Assembly: GCA_031291685.1 (NCBI GenBank)
Contig: JARLIP010000141.1
Location: forward strand, 1 to 41,382
Direction: 5' to 3'
DNA length: 41,382 nt
From: Caulobacteraceae bacterium
Lineage (GTDB): Bacteria > Pseudomonadota > Alphaproteobacteria > Caulobacterales > Caulobacteraceae
Below are positions 20,262-28,975 of the stretch, piece after piece (positions within the stretch are counted from its first letter, which is position 1; every line of letters starts with the position of its first letter). The notes beneath the pieces are model-generated. The model had not been told where the DNA came from. It was given only the letters and a program-made list of their open reading frames with translations, and did not search any database. A program made the position numbers and the translations under genes.

Positions 20262-21212
20262 ATGAGCGTTTCACCTGATCCAATCCTCGCCGGCGCCCCG
20301 TCGGTCATGCGAACCCGAGGCTGGGGGGACTACGCCCTGCTGGACAGCGGCGGTGGCCGCAAGTTGGAGCGTTACGGCCCCTATACCGTGGTGCGGCCAG
20401 AGCCCCAGTGCCTGTGGGCGCCACGCCTGTCGCCGGCGGACTGGGAGGGCGCCGATGCGGTGTTCGACCCCACCGACGAGGACGAGGCCGGCCGCTGGCG
20501 TTTCAAGGGCCAGCCCAAGGACACTTGGCCCCTCTCCTGGCGCGGCGTGCGCTTCAAGGGTCGCTTCACCGCCTTTCGCCATCTGGCCTTCTTCCCCGAG
20601 CAGGCCGCCAACTGGGCCTGGCTGGACGAAACCATCGGCGCCGCATCCAAGGCCGAGCCGCCTCGGATCCTGAACCTGTTCGGCTATACCGGCGTGGCCA
20701 GCCTGGTCTGCGCCAAGGCCGGCGCCACGGTCACCCATGTGGACGCTTCGAAAAAGGCGATCGGCTGGGCGCGGGAAAACGCGGACCTGTCCGGCCTGTC
20801 CGAACACCCGATCCGTTGGATCTGCGAAGACGCCCGCCGCTATGTCCAGCGCGAGGTGCGCCGGGGTTCACGCTATGACGGGATCATTCTCGATCCACCG
20901 AAATACGGTCGCGGCCCCAATGGCGAGGTCTGGCGCCTGTTCGAGGATCTGCCCGAGCTTCTGGCCGGCTGCGTCGCCCTCCTGTCCGACAAGGCCCGCT
21001 TCCTGGTGCTGAACGCCTATGCCGAGCGGATCTCCGGCCTGTCCATGGCCGCGGTGATGGGCGAGGCCATGACGGGTCGCGGTGGGCAGGTGGACTGGGG
21101 CGAACTGGCCCTGATGGAGGACGCCTCCCCCGCTCCCGGCGCCAAGACCCCCGCCCCGTTCGAGCGGGGCGTGGGCCTGTCCTTCTTCGCCCGCTGGAGC
21201 GCCGCCGCATGA
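20262..21212 (+). CDS. Class I SAM-dependent (RlmI/RlmK-like) RNA methyltransferase
   Basis: ILNLFGYTGVASLVCAKAGATVTHVDASKKAIGWARENADLSGL...YDGIILDPPKYGRGPNGEVW. Confidence 0.85.
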   Translation: MSVSPDPILAGAPSVMRTRGWGDYALLDSGGGRKLERYGPYTVVRPEPQCLWAPRLSPADWEGADAVFDPTDEDEAGRWRFKGQPKDTWPLSWRGVRFKGRFTAFRHLAFFPEQAANWAWLDETIGAASKAEPPRILNLFGYTGVASLVCAKAGATVTHVDASKKAIGWARENADLSGLSEHPIRWICEDARRYVQREVRRGSRYDGIILDPPKYGRGPNGEVWRLFEDLPELLAGCVALLSDKARFLVLNAYAERISGLSMAAVMGEAMTGRGGQVDWGELALMEDASPAPGAKTPAPFERGVGLSFFARWSAAA

Positions 21213-22012
21213 CCACGCCGGACCTGGCCCGCCTGGTCACGTCCCTGACCAATCCCACGGTCAAGGCCGTGCGCGCCCTGCACCTGCGCAAGGAGCGGGA
21301 CGAGACCGGGCTGTTTCTAGCCGAAGGGCTGAAGCTGATCGGCGAGGCCCTCGATCTGGGCCATACCCCGCGCATCCTGCTTTACGGGCCCGAGGCCAAA
21401 TCCCTGCCTATTCTGCGCCGGGCCATCGCCGCGACCCGGGCCGCCGGGGGCGATGTGGTTGAGGTCAACCGCGACATCCTGGAAAAGGTCTCCCGTCGGG
21501 ACAACCCCCAGACAGTGGTCGCGGTCTTCCCCCAGGTGTTCCACGACCTGAAGACCTTGCAACCCGACAAGGCGCCGGTCTGGGTGGCCCTGCAGGCGGT
21601 CCGCGACCCGGGCAATCTGGGCACCATCGTGCGCACCGCCGATGCGGCGGGCTGCGGCGGCGTGATCCTGGTGGGGGACTGCTGCGATCCCTATTCGGTC
21701 GAGGCTGTACGGGCCACCATGGGCTCAATCTTCGCCGTTCCTCTCTACAAGATCTCGATCCCCGACTTCATCGCCTGGCGCGCGGGCTGGACCGGCTCCG
21801 TGGTGGGCACCCTTCTGACGGCCACGGTCAACCAGCATCAGGCCGAGTATCGCCGCCCGACCATGATCCTGATGGGCAACGAACAGGCCGGCCTGCCGCC
21901 CGAATTGGCGGCGGTCTGCGACGTCAACGTCAAGATCCCGTGGCGCGGCCGCGCCGACAGCCTGAACCTCTCGGTGGCTACCGGCATCATGATCTACGCC
22001 GCCACGGGTTGA
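21209..22012 (+). CDS. SpoU/TrmH family RNA methyltransferase
   Basis: LTNPTVKAVRALHLRKERDETGLFLAEG; knot motifs VRDPGNLGTIVRTADAAGCGGVILV, ILMGNEQAGLPPE, IPWRGRADSLNLSVATGIMIY. Confidence 0.93.
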   Translation: MTTPDLARLVTSLTNPTVKAVRALHLRKERDETGLFLAEGLKLIGEALDLGHTPRILLYGPEAKSLPILRRAIAATRAAGGDVVEVNRDILEKVSRRDNPQTVVAVFPQVFHDLKTLQPDKAPVWVALQAVRDPGNLGTIVRTADAAGCGGVILVGDCCDPYSVEAVRATMGSIFAVPLYKISIPDFIAWRAGWTGSVVGTLLTATVNQHQAEYRRPTMILMGNEQAGLPPELAAVCDVNVKIPWRGRADSLNLSVATGIMIYAATG

Positions 22013-22027
22013 GCGAGGCGCGGGGCT

Positions 22028-22288
22028 CTAACCCGGCGGAGCGTCGCTCTCGGTGGAATGGGCCAGGCCATGGCGCATGGCGTAGATCCCGATAACCAGC
22101 ACAAGGGCCCCACAGATCAGGCCGGGCAGAATCCCCGCGCTGGTTCCAAAGGCCATGATGGCGAAGGTGAGAAAGGCTCCCAGCCCAATCGCCACCCATT
22201 TCACGCCAAGCATGAAGTGGTGATAGGCGGCGGCGTGGAGGGGCAGGTCCTGAACCGGGTCGTAGGACGGGCTTGAATGTCCGGCCAT
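22028..22288 (-). CDS. Small membrane protein, aa3-type cytochrome c oxidase subunit IV-like
   Basis: MAGHSSPSYDPVQDLPLHAAAYHHFMLGVKWVAIGLGAFLTFAIMAFGTSAGILPGLICGALVLVIGIYAMRHGLAH; two predicted TM helices, HxxFMxxxKW-like N-terminus. Confidence 0.5.
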   Translation of the reverse strand: MAGHSSPSYDPVQDLPLHAAAYHHFMLGVKWVAIGLGAFLTFAIMAFGTSAGILPGLICGALVLVIGIYAMRHGLAHSTESDAPPG

Positions 22289-22357
22289 TGTGATTGCTCC
22301 CAAACGGCGAACTGACGCCGAATGCTACCACGCATCGGAGCCCCTGGGTATGCCCCG

Positions 22358-22801
22358 TCAGCCTTGCCCCGTCCTCGCGGCGGAAACTCCTGGGTTCAAG
22401 TTCCGGACAAGCAGGGCGACGACATCTTCGCTGAGGGGAAAGCGGAACCGATATCCGATCTTCTCCAGGGCGCTTCGAGTCATGATGTGGCGGTAGTGGT
22501 TGTCCAGAACCATGTCGCCGGAGACCACCACCGCGTGGGCCTGGCCCAGATTGTCCCAGACGATCCAGGCCGCGGCCGGGATGCCCCGCGCCTTCAGCGC
22601 CTGTAGATTGTGCAGGGCGAAGGTGGTGCAATCGCCCTTCTGGCCCAGGGACCATTTCACCCCGCCGGTGAAAGTAACCTCGCGCTGGGTGCGCATGTTC
22701 ACATGATCGAGAACCTGACGCTGAGGATCGTCGGCGCAACCGGCCATCAGCACGCTGAGCACGGCGACGATCCGAAGAACGCGACTAGCCACGACGATCA
22801 A
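22358..22801 (-). CDS. Transglutaminase-like cysteine peptidase (BTLCP-type), putative lipoprotein
   Basis: Lipobox VLMAGC; Cys-His-Asp/Asn-like motifs GDCTTFALHNLQAL, QAHAVVVSGDMVLDNHY. Confidence 0.8.
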   Translation of the reverse strand: MIVVASRVLRIVAVLSVLMAGCADDPQRQVLDHVNMRTQREVTFTGGVKWSLGQKGDCTTFALHNLQALKARGIPAAAWIVWDNLGQAHAVVVSGDMVLDNHYRHIMTRSALEKIGYRFRFPLSEDVVALLVRNLNPGVSAARTGQG

Positions 22802-23024
22802 TATTGCACCGGCCGCCGTTCATCTGGACGGCCCCGCTTCGACAGGATTGTTCACCACCGAGATCTCATCTCCCGTGACTCGCCTGCGGACAGGTGAGCA
22901 CGGGACTGGTGAATCAATCGCGATGCCTGAACTCGTCGCGGACGGCTGATCGAATGATGGCTTCGAATTAGCCATTTTCACGTCAGGATGAGGCGAATTC
23001 GGTCATCCGCGGGCCGGAGCCTCG

Positions 23025-23054
23025 CCTCTCCGCGGCGCGAAGGCCACGGAGAGG
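23025..23054 (-). terminator. Inverted repeat downstream of the permease, terminator-like without a U-tract
   Basis: CCTCTCCG (23025-23032) / CGGAGAGG (23047-23054), perfect 8-bp arms; no T-run on the minus strand after it. Confidence 0.3.
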
Positions 23055-23071
23055 TTGAACGCCGGCGCGGA

Positions 23072-24676
23072 TCAGTCTTCCAGGTGGGGCAGTTCCATGG
23101 GCCCCGCCTCATGGCCGGTCACGGTCTCGCCGCGTCCCAGCTTGGAGCTGCGCAGGCCATAGACGAAATAGAGCACGATCCCGCCCGCCAGATAGATCAG
23201 GAAGAAGTTTCGGGTCGCAGCCCCCGCCATCAGGCTCATCAGCAACACCAGGCACATCAGGGCGCCCAGGATCGGCACGATCGGGAACAGGGGCGTGCGG
23301 AAGGGGCGCACCAAGTCCGGGTGGGTGACGCGCAGATAGATGACGGTAATGCAGACAATGGCGAAGGCCGCCAGGGAGCCCACATTGGATAGGTCAGACA
23401 GGGCGTCCAGGGACATGAAACCCGAAAACCCCGCCGCAACCGCGCCAACGATCAGGGTATTGATCCAGGGGGTCTTGAACTGCTTGTGCACGGTCGCGAG
23501 GGACGATGGCAAAAGCCCGTCCCGGGACATGGTGTAGAAGATCCGGGTCTGGCCGTAGAGCAGCACCAGCATCACGCTGGACAGGCCCGCGATGGCGCCG
23601 ATCTTCACGAACAGGCCGAACCAAGGCAGGCCGATCTGATTGACCGCGGTGGCGATCGGGGCCGGATTGTCGAGGGAGGCATAGGGCACGATGCCGACCA
23701 GCACCGCCGACGTGGCGATGTAGAGCACGGTGCAGATGACCAGGGCGCCCAGGATGCCGATGGGCATGTCACGGGCCGGATTGCGCGACTCGGCGCCGGC
23801 GGTGGAGACCGCCTCGAAACCCAGATAGGCGAAGAAGATCACGGCTGCGGCGTGAATGACGCCCCCTACGCCATAGCGCGAGCCACTGGCCCCGGTCAGC
23901 ACATCCCAAAGGGCCCGACCGATTTGGTGGCCCATATCCATGGGCGTTCCCGGCGGCGGCGCGGGAATTTGCGCCGGTATCAGGGGCGACCAGTTGGCGG
24001 GGTGAACATAGCGCGAGCCGATCAGGATGAAGGCTATGACCACGGTCAGCTTGATCACGACGACGATATTGTTGACCAGAGCCGATTCCGAAATACCCAC
24101 CACCAGCAGTGCGGTCACGGCGCCGATGGCGAAGATCGCCGGCAGATTGGCAATCCCATGGGCGATGACATGGCCCGCCGCATCGGTGACCGCCACCCCG
24201 GGCGCCGCCGTCAACATTGGCGGTATGTGAATATGTAGATCCTGCAGCAGACTGGTCAGATAGCCGGACCAGCCCACGGCCACCGTGGAGCCGGCCAGCC
24301 CGTATTCCAGCAGGAGCAGCAGGCCCATGATCCAGGCCACGATCTCGCCCATGGAGGCGTAGGTGTAGGAATAGGCCGAGCCCGAGACCGGCAGCGCCGA
24401 GGCCAGTTCGGCATAGCAGAGGGCGACGAAGGCGCAGAGCAGGCCGGTGATGACGAAGGAGATCATGATCCCGGGACCGGCGAACTGGGCCGCGGCCCGG
24501 CCCGTCAGGACGAAGATCCCCGTGCCGATGATGCAACCAATGCCTAGCAGGATCAGGTTCAGCGGCCCGAGGGTCCGCTTAAGTTCCCCATGTTCATGCT
24601 CCGATTGGATCTGTCCCACCGATTTTCGGAGGAAGATGCGCCCAATGCCCCGGCTGGCGGGCCCGACATTCGCCAT
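23072..24676 (-). CDS. APC-superfamily amino acid permease (cationic amino acid transporter-like)
   Basis: HGELKRTLGPLNLILLGIGCIIGTGIFVLTGRAAAQFAGPGIMISFVITGLLCAFVALCYAELASALPVSGSAYSYTYASMGE; ~12 hydrophobic segments. Confidence 0.92.
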   Translation of the reverse strand: MANVGPASRGIGRIFLRKSVGQIQSEHEHGELKRTLGPLNLILLGIGCIIGTGIFVLTGRAAAQFAGPGIMISFVITGLLCAFVALCYAELASALPVSGSAYSYTYASMGEIVAWIMGLLLLLEYGLAGSTVAVGWSGYLTSLLQDLHIHIPPMLTAAPGVAVTDAAGHVIAHGIANLPAIFAIGAVTALLVVGISESALVNNIVVVIKLTVVIAFILIGSRYVHPANWSPLIPAQIPAPPPGTPMDMGHQIGRALWDVLTGASGSRYGVGGVIHAAAVIFFAYLGFEAVSTAGAESRNPARDMPIGILGALVICTVLYIATSAVLVGIVPYASLDNPAPIATAVNQIGLPWFGLFVKIGAIAGLSSVMLVLLYGQTRIFYTMSRDGLLPSSLATVHKQFKTPWINTLIVGAVAAGFSGFMSLDALSDLSNVGSLAAFAIVCITVIYLRVTHPDLVRPFRTPLFPIVPILGALMCLVLLMSLMAGAATRNFFLIYLAGGIVLYFVYGLRSSKLGRGETVTGHEAGPMELPHLED

Positions 24677-24721
24677 ATGGCTGTCCCTGCTTATCTAATT
24701 GACTCAGGGGACGCCCCCCAA

Positions 24722-24759
24722 GGATCGGGCAAGCTAGCCGTCCATTTCGGATCGGGCAA
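24722..24759 (-). promoter_or_regulatory. Candidate promoter with an 11-bp direct repeat (GGATCGGGCAA on +)
   Basis: Perfect copies at 24722-24732 and 24749-24759; on minus, TTGCCCG (24759-24753)-N14-GCTAGCTT (24738-24731) resembles TTGACGS-N10-14-GCTANAWC. Confidence 0.4.
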
Positions 24760-24830
24760 TGACGGGCTATCTCTCCCCGCCAAGCTTGCGCTTCATGTCG
24801 CCGACGCTTCGATTGGGGGCAGAATATTGC

Positions 24831-27266
24831 CTATCCCCGTGGCTTTACCCGTGTCGTCGGGGCAGCCGAGGTCGGATCTTCCGGCCAGGGGTGCTTGGGA
24901 TAGCGCCCTCGCATGTCCTTGCGCACGTCGCTCCAGCTGCCTTTCCAGAACCCGGGCAAGTCCTTGGTCATCTGGATCGGTCGATGGGCGGGCGACAACA
25001 GGGCCAAGGTCAATGGGACACCCTTGGCCACCATCGGGTGGGCCGCCAGGCCGAACAACTCCTGAACCCGAACATCCACCCGTGGCCCACCCTCGGCGGC
25101 ATAGTCCACCGCGTGGGTGTTGCCCGTGGGCGCGGTCCATCGGCCGGGCGCTTCGGCGTCCAGGCGGCGTTGCGCGTCCCAGGGGATCAGGGCGCGCAAA
25201 GCGCCTTCGAGGTCTGCATCTCGCAGAGATTCCAGCGCTGATTTCCCCGCCAGAACGGGCGCCAGCCAATCCTCCAGCCGCTCGGCCAGGGCCCCGTCCG
25301 ACAGGTCCGCCCAGGTCTGGTCGCCGGCTCTCAGGAAGCCGACCCTGGCGCGCAGAGCCGCCGAGGCAGGACCCCAGCCCAGGGCGGACACCCCGCGCCG
25401 ACGAACCTGATCGAGCAAAGCGGCCTGGATCAGGGCGGGATCGGGATTGGGGATCAGACGCTCTTCCACCGCCAGCCGCCCCAGCCATAGAATCTCCTTG
25501 GCCGCCAGCTTTCCGCCGGGGCCCGGCTCTAGCCTCTCCTCCCGGGTCATCCGATCCTTGAAAGCCGTCCTGAGGGCGGTCTCGTCCAGGCGGGCGGCCA
25601 GCAGGATGCGGTCCCGCGCCTCCCCGCCTCCCAACTCCGCCACCGCCAGCCACGGCTCCCGGGCCAGGGCGTCGGTGGGGTCCAGCATCGCCCCCCGGCC
25701 ATTGACAAGCTGAAACTCTCCCAGCTTTCCCCGGGCCTTGGCGATGCGTTCGGGGAAGGCCTCGGCCAGCAACAGGCCATCCTCCACCGCGCCCTCTCCG
25801 CCTCGTCCGCCCGCGATCCGCGCCCAACGGTCCGCGAGGGCGAGAGCCGCTGAAGCGCGCTGCCCCCTCTCCCTGCCAAAGGCCTCAAGCCGCGAGGACA
25901 GGTCCGTCTGCCGTCCACCCAGACCCCGCTCGGTCAGCAGGGCCGCGATCCGCGCCGCGCGTCGGCCCGCCCCCCGCTCGGCGCCGACCTGAACCATGTG
26001 GGCCAGACGCGGCGGCAGGGGCAGTTCGCTCATCCGCCGCCCATGGACGGTCAGCCCTCCAGCCTCGTCGAGGGCGCCCAGACGCACCAGAAGCGCCCGC
26101 GCCTCGGCCAGGGCGCCCGGCGGCGGACGGTCCATGAAGCTCAGGCTCTCCGCGTCCTTGGCGCCCCAGCGGGCCAGGTCCAGGGCCAGACGGGACAGAT
26201 CGGTCTCCAGGATCTCAGGCCGCTCAAAGGGGACCAGGGCCCTGGTCTCCGGCTCGTCCCAGAGCCGATAGCAGACCCCCGGCCCGACTCGTCCGGCCCG
26301 GCCCCGCCTCTGATCCGCCGAGGCGCGGGAGACGCGTACGGTCACCAGCCGGGTCACCCCGCTGGCCGGATCGTAGCGAGGAACCCGCGCCATGCCGGCG
26401 TCGATCACCACCCGCACATCGGTGATGGTCAGGCTGGTCTCGGCGATGGAGGTGGCCAGGACCACCTTTCGCCGGCCGGGCGGCGCGGGCGCGATCGCTC
26501 GGTCCTGATCCTTTGGGTCGAGAGCGCCATAGAGGGGGGCGATCTCCACCGCCGGATTGCGCAGCCGCTCGGCCAGGCGATCGGCCACCCGCAGTATTTC
26601 GCCCTGCCCCGGCAGGAACACCAGGATCCCGCCGGTTTCCTGCTCCAGCGCCCGCTGCACCGCGCGCACGGTCTGGTCCTCCAAGCTCAGGCGCGGATCG
26701 CGGCCCAGATAATGGGTCTCGACATCGAAGCTGCGCCCCAGGCTCTCGATCACCGGCGCGTCCCCCAGCAGACGGGATACCCGCGCTCCGTCCAGGGTGG
26801 CGGACATCACGATCAGGCGAAGATCCGGGCGCAGGACCGACTGACTATCCCGGGCGAAGGCGAGGCCCAGGTCCGCATCGAGGCTGCGTTCGTGGAACTC
26901 GTCGAACAGCACCGCGGCCACCCCGTCGAGGCCGGGGTCGTCGGTGATCATGCGGGAGAACACCCCCTCGGTGACCACCTCGATCCGGGTGCGGGCCGAG
27001 ACCTTTGATTCCAGGCGCACCCGAAAGCCCACCGTCTCGCCGACGGCCTCGCCCAGGGTGGCGGCCATGCGGGCGGCCGCTGTGCGCGCGGCCAGGCGTC
27101 GGGGCTCCAGCACGATCAGCTTGCCCCCCTCGGTCCAGGGCTCGTCCTTCAGGGCCAAGGGAACCATGGTGGTCTTGCCCGCCCCGGGCGGGGCCACCAC
27201 CACGGCGCAGACAGTCTCGGCGAGGGCCGATTTCAGGGCCGGCAATGCGTCTTCGATAGGCAGCAT
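24831..27266 (-). CDS. hrpB: ATP-dependent helicase HrpB
   Basis: VVAPPGAGKTTMVPLAL, LFDEFHERSLDADLGLAF (DEFH box), QRRGRAGRVGPGVCYRLW, 811 aa with the HrpB-type C-terminus. Confidence 0.95.
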   Translation of the reverse strand: MLPIEDALPALKSALAETVCAVVVAPPGAGKTTMVPLALKDEPWTEGGKLIVLEPRRLAARTAAARMAATLGEAVGETVGFRVRLESKVSARTRIEVVTEGVFSRMITDDPGLDGVAAVLFDEFHERSLDADLGLAFARDSQSVLRPDLRLIVMSATLDGARVSRLLGDAPVIESLGRSFDVETHYLGRDPRLSLEDQTVRAVQRALEQETGGILVFLPGQGEILRVADRLAERLRNPAVEIAPLYGALDPKDQDRAIAPAPPGRRKVVLATSIAETSLTITDVRVVIDAGMARVPRYDPASGVTRLVTVRVSRASADQRRGRAGRVGPGVCYRLWDEPETRALVPFERPEILETDLSRLALDLARWGAKDAESLSFMDRPPPGALAEARALLVRLGALDEAGGLTVHGRRMSELPLPPRLAHMVQVGAERGAGRRAARIAALLTERGLGGRQTDLSSRLEAFGRERGQRASAALALADRWARIAGGRGGEGAVEDGLLLAEAFPERIAKARGKLGEFQLVNGRGAMLDPTDALAREPWLAVAELGGGEARDRILLAARLDETALRTAFKDRMTREERLEPGPGGKLAAKEILWLGRLAVEERLIPNPDPALIQAALLDQVRRRGVSALGWGPASAALRARVGFLRAGDQTWADLSDGALAERLEDWLAPVLAGKSALESLRDADLEGALRALIPWDAQRRLDAEAPGRWTAPTGNTHAVDYAAEGGPRVDVRVQELFGLAAHPMVAKGVPLTLALLSPAHRPIQMTKDLPGFWKGSWSDVRKDMRGRYPKHPWPEDPTSAAPTTRVKPRG

Positions 27267-27335
27267 AGCCCTGGCATAGCCACCGGAGCCGCCCGCGTCA
27301 CCCGGCGCGACCTATCGGATCAAGCCAAGGGGTCT

Positions 27336-27352
27336 GGTGATCGGCGATCACC
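27336..27352. promoter_or_regulatory. 17-bp palindrome GGTGATCGGCGATCACC upstream of the MBL gene
   Basis: Perfect 8-bp arms around a central G in the hrpB / MBL-hydrolase divergent intergenic region. Confidence 0.35.
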
Positions 27353-27408
27353 GGCCTATTCTAATGAGGAACCGGCGGCCTGGAGTCGCCCACCGCCATG
27401 GATCCGCG

Positions 27409-28104
27409 ATGCCCGCCACCGAACCCCAGAGCCTGCCCATCAAGGCCATGATCGCCCCGGTCACGCCCCTGCAGCAGAACTGCACCATCGTCTGGTGCGA
27501 AAAGACCAAAAAGGCCGCCATCATCGATCCCGGCGGAGAGGTCGAGCGCCTGCTGGGCGCCCTGGAGAGCCAGGGCCTGGCCCTGGAAAAGATCTGGATC
27601 ACCCATGGCCATATGGATCACGCCGGCGGCGCGGCGGCCCTGAAGGACGCGACCGGGGTTCCCATCGAAGGGCCGCATGTGGACGATCAGTTCTGGATCG
27701 ACCAGATCGAGGACAGCGGCCGGCGCTATGGCGTTCCGGACGCCCGCGGCTTCACCCCCGATCGCTGGCTGAGCGACGGCGACGTGGTCACGGTGGGCGA
27801 AACCGAGTTCGAGGTCTATCACACCCCCGGCCACACCCCGGGACATGTGGTCTTTTTCCACCGCGAGGCCCGCTTCGCCCAGGTCGGCGATGTGCTGTTC
27901 CAGGGCTCCATCGGCCGCACCGACTTTCCCCGAGGGAATTTTGCTTCGCTGGTGCAGTCCATCACCGGCAAGCTGTGGCCGCTGGGGAACGATGTCGCCT
28001 TCGTGCCGGGCCACGGGCCCATGTCCACCTTCGGGGCTGAACGCAGGTCCAACCCGTTCGTTTCCGACGAGGCATTGGAGATCACCCAAGAGCTTGGGCG
28101 ATAG
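27409..28104 (+). CDS. Metallo-beta-lactamase-fold hydrolase (GloB/YcbL-like)
   Basis: THGHMDHAGG metal motif, HTPGHTPGHVVFF, VGDVLFQGSIGRTDFPRG, VPGHGPMSTFGAER; start trimmed to ATG 27409. Confidence 0.9.
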   Translation: MPATEPQSLPIKAMIAPVTPLQQNCTIVWCEKTKKAAIIDPGGEVERLLGALESQGLALEKIWITHGHMDHAGGAAALKDATGVPIEGPHVDDQFWIDQIEDSGRRYGVPDARGFTPDRWLSDGDVVTVGETEFEVYHTPGHTPGHVVFFHREARFAQVGDVLFQGSIGRTDFPRGNFASLVQSITGKLWPLGNDVAFVPGHGPMSTFGAERRSNPFVSDEALEITQELGR

Positions 28105-28154
28105 ACCACGCCGCCCAATATTGGCGGCTCATGCGCGACCAGACGCCACAATCC

Positions 28155-28172
28155 GATTTCAATCCTGAAATC
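28155..28172. promoter_or_regulatory. Dyad GATTTCA-ATCC-TGAAATC upstream of the response regulator
   Basis: Perfect 7-bp arms; a further TGAAAT half-site at 28190-28195. Confidence 0.35.
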
Positions 28173-28204
28173 CGCATGTGACCCTGATCTGAAATATTCC
28201 GCGC

Positions 28205-28975
28205 ATGGAACTCGAAATGCCTATCAGCGACAGCGACGCCGCTCCGCGCACGGACTCCGAGCCCCTGGCCCGGGTGCTCATGGTGGACGACGATCCTGGC
28301 ATCCGGGATGCGGTCTCGGATTTTCTGCGTCGACACGGCTATGCGGTGGAGACCGCCGCCGACGCCCGGGAGATGGAGATCATGCTCGCCCGCGGCGCGA
28401 CGGACCTGATCGTGCTCGACATCATGCTGCCCGGCGAGGACGGCCTGGCCATCTGTCGACGCATGGCCGGGGGCGCCAGCCCGGCGATCATCATGCTCAG
28501 CGCCATGGGAGAGGAAACCGACCGGATCATCGGCCTTGAGCTGGGCGCCGACGACTATCTGTCCAAGCCCTGCAATCCCCGCGAACTCCTGGCCCGGATC
28601 CGCGCGGTGCTGCGCCGCCGCCAGGAGCCCCGCTCGATCAATGACGGTCCCATCGGCGCCGGCTGCGCCTTCGCGGGCTGGCGGCTGGACCTGGTCCGGC
28701 GGGAGTTGCGCTCGCCGCAGGGGGTGATCGTCAACCTGTCCAGCGGCGAGTTCACCCTGCTGCAAGCCTTTATTGAACGGCCCCAGCGGATCCTGACCCG
28801 GGATAGCCTGCTGGATCTGGCCCGGGGCCCGGACAGCGAGGTCTATGACCGGGCCATCGACGTCCAGATCAGCCGCCTGCGGCGCAAGCTGGACGACGGC
28901 GCGGGGGGCCAGGAGCTGATCCGCACCATCCGCAACGAGGGCTACATGTTCACGGCGCGGGTCCAGCGCACATGA
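28205..28975 (+). CDS. OmpR-family response regulator
   Basis: VLMVDDDPGIRDAV, phospho-Asp VLDIMLPGEDGL, SKPCNPRELLARI, winged-helix C-terminus (DRAIDVQISRLRRKLDD, IRTIRNEGYMF). Confidence 0.95.
   Translation: MELEMPISDSDAAPRTDSEPLARVLMVDDDPGIRDAVSDFLRRHGYAVETAADAREMEIMLARGATDLIVLDIMLPGEDGLAICRRMAGGASPAIIMLSAMGEETDRIIGLELGADDYLSKPCNPRELLARIRAVLRRRQEPRSINDGPIGAGCAFAGWRLDLVRRELRSPQGVIVNLSSGEFTLLQAFIERPQRILTRDSLLDLARGPDSEVYDRAIDVQISRLRRKLDDGAGGQELIRTIRNEGYMFTARVQRT

Noticed and set aside
23486-24238. 250-aa plus-strand ORF opposite the amino acid permease
   Set aside because: Antisense shadow with a His/Asp/Gly-rich translation and no recognisable domain.
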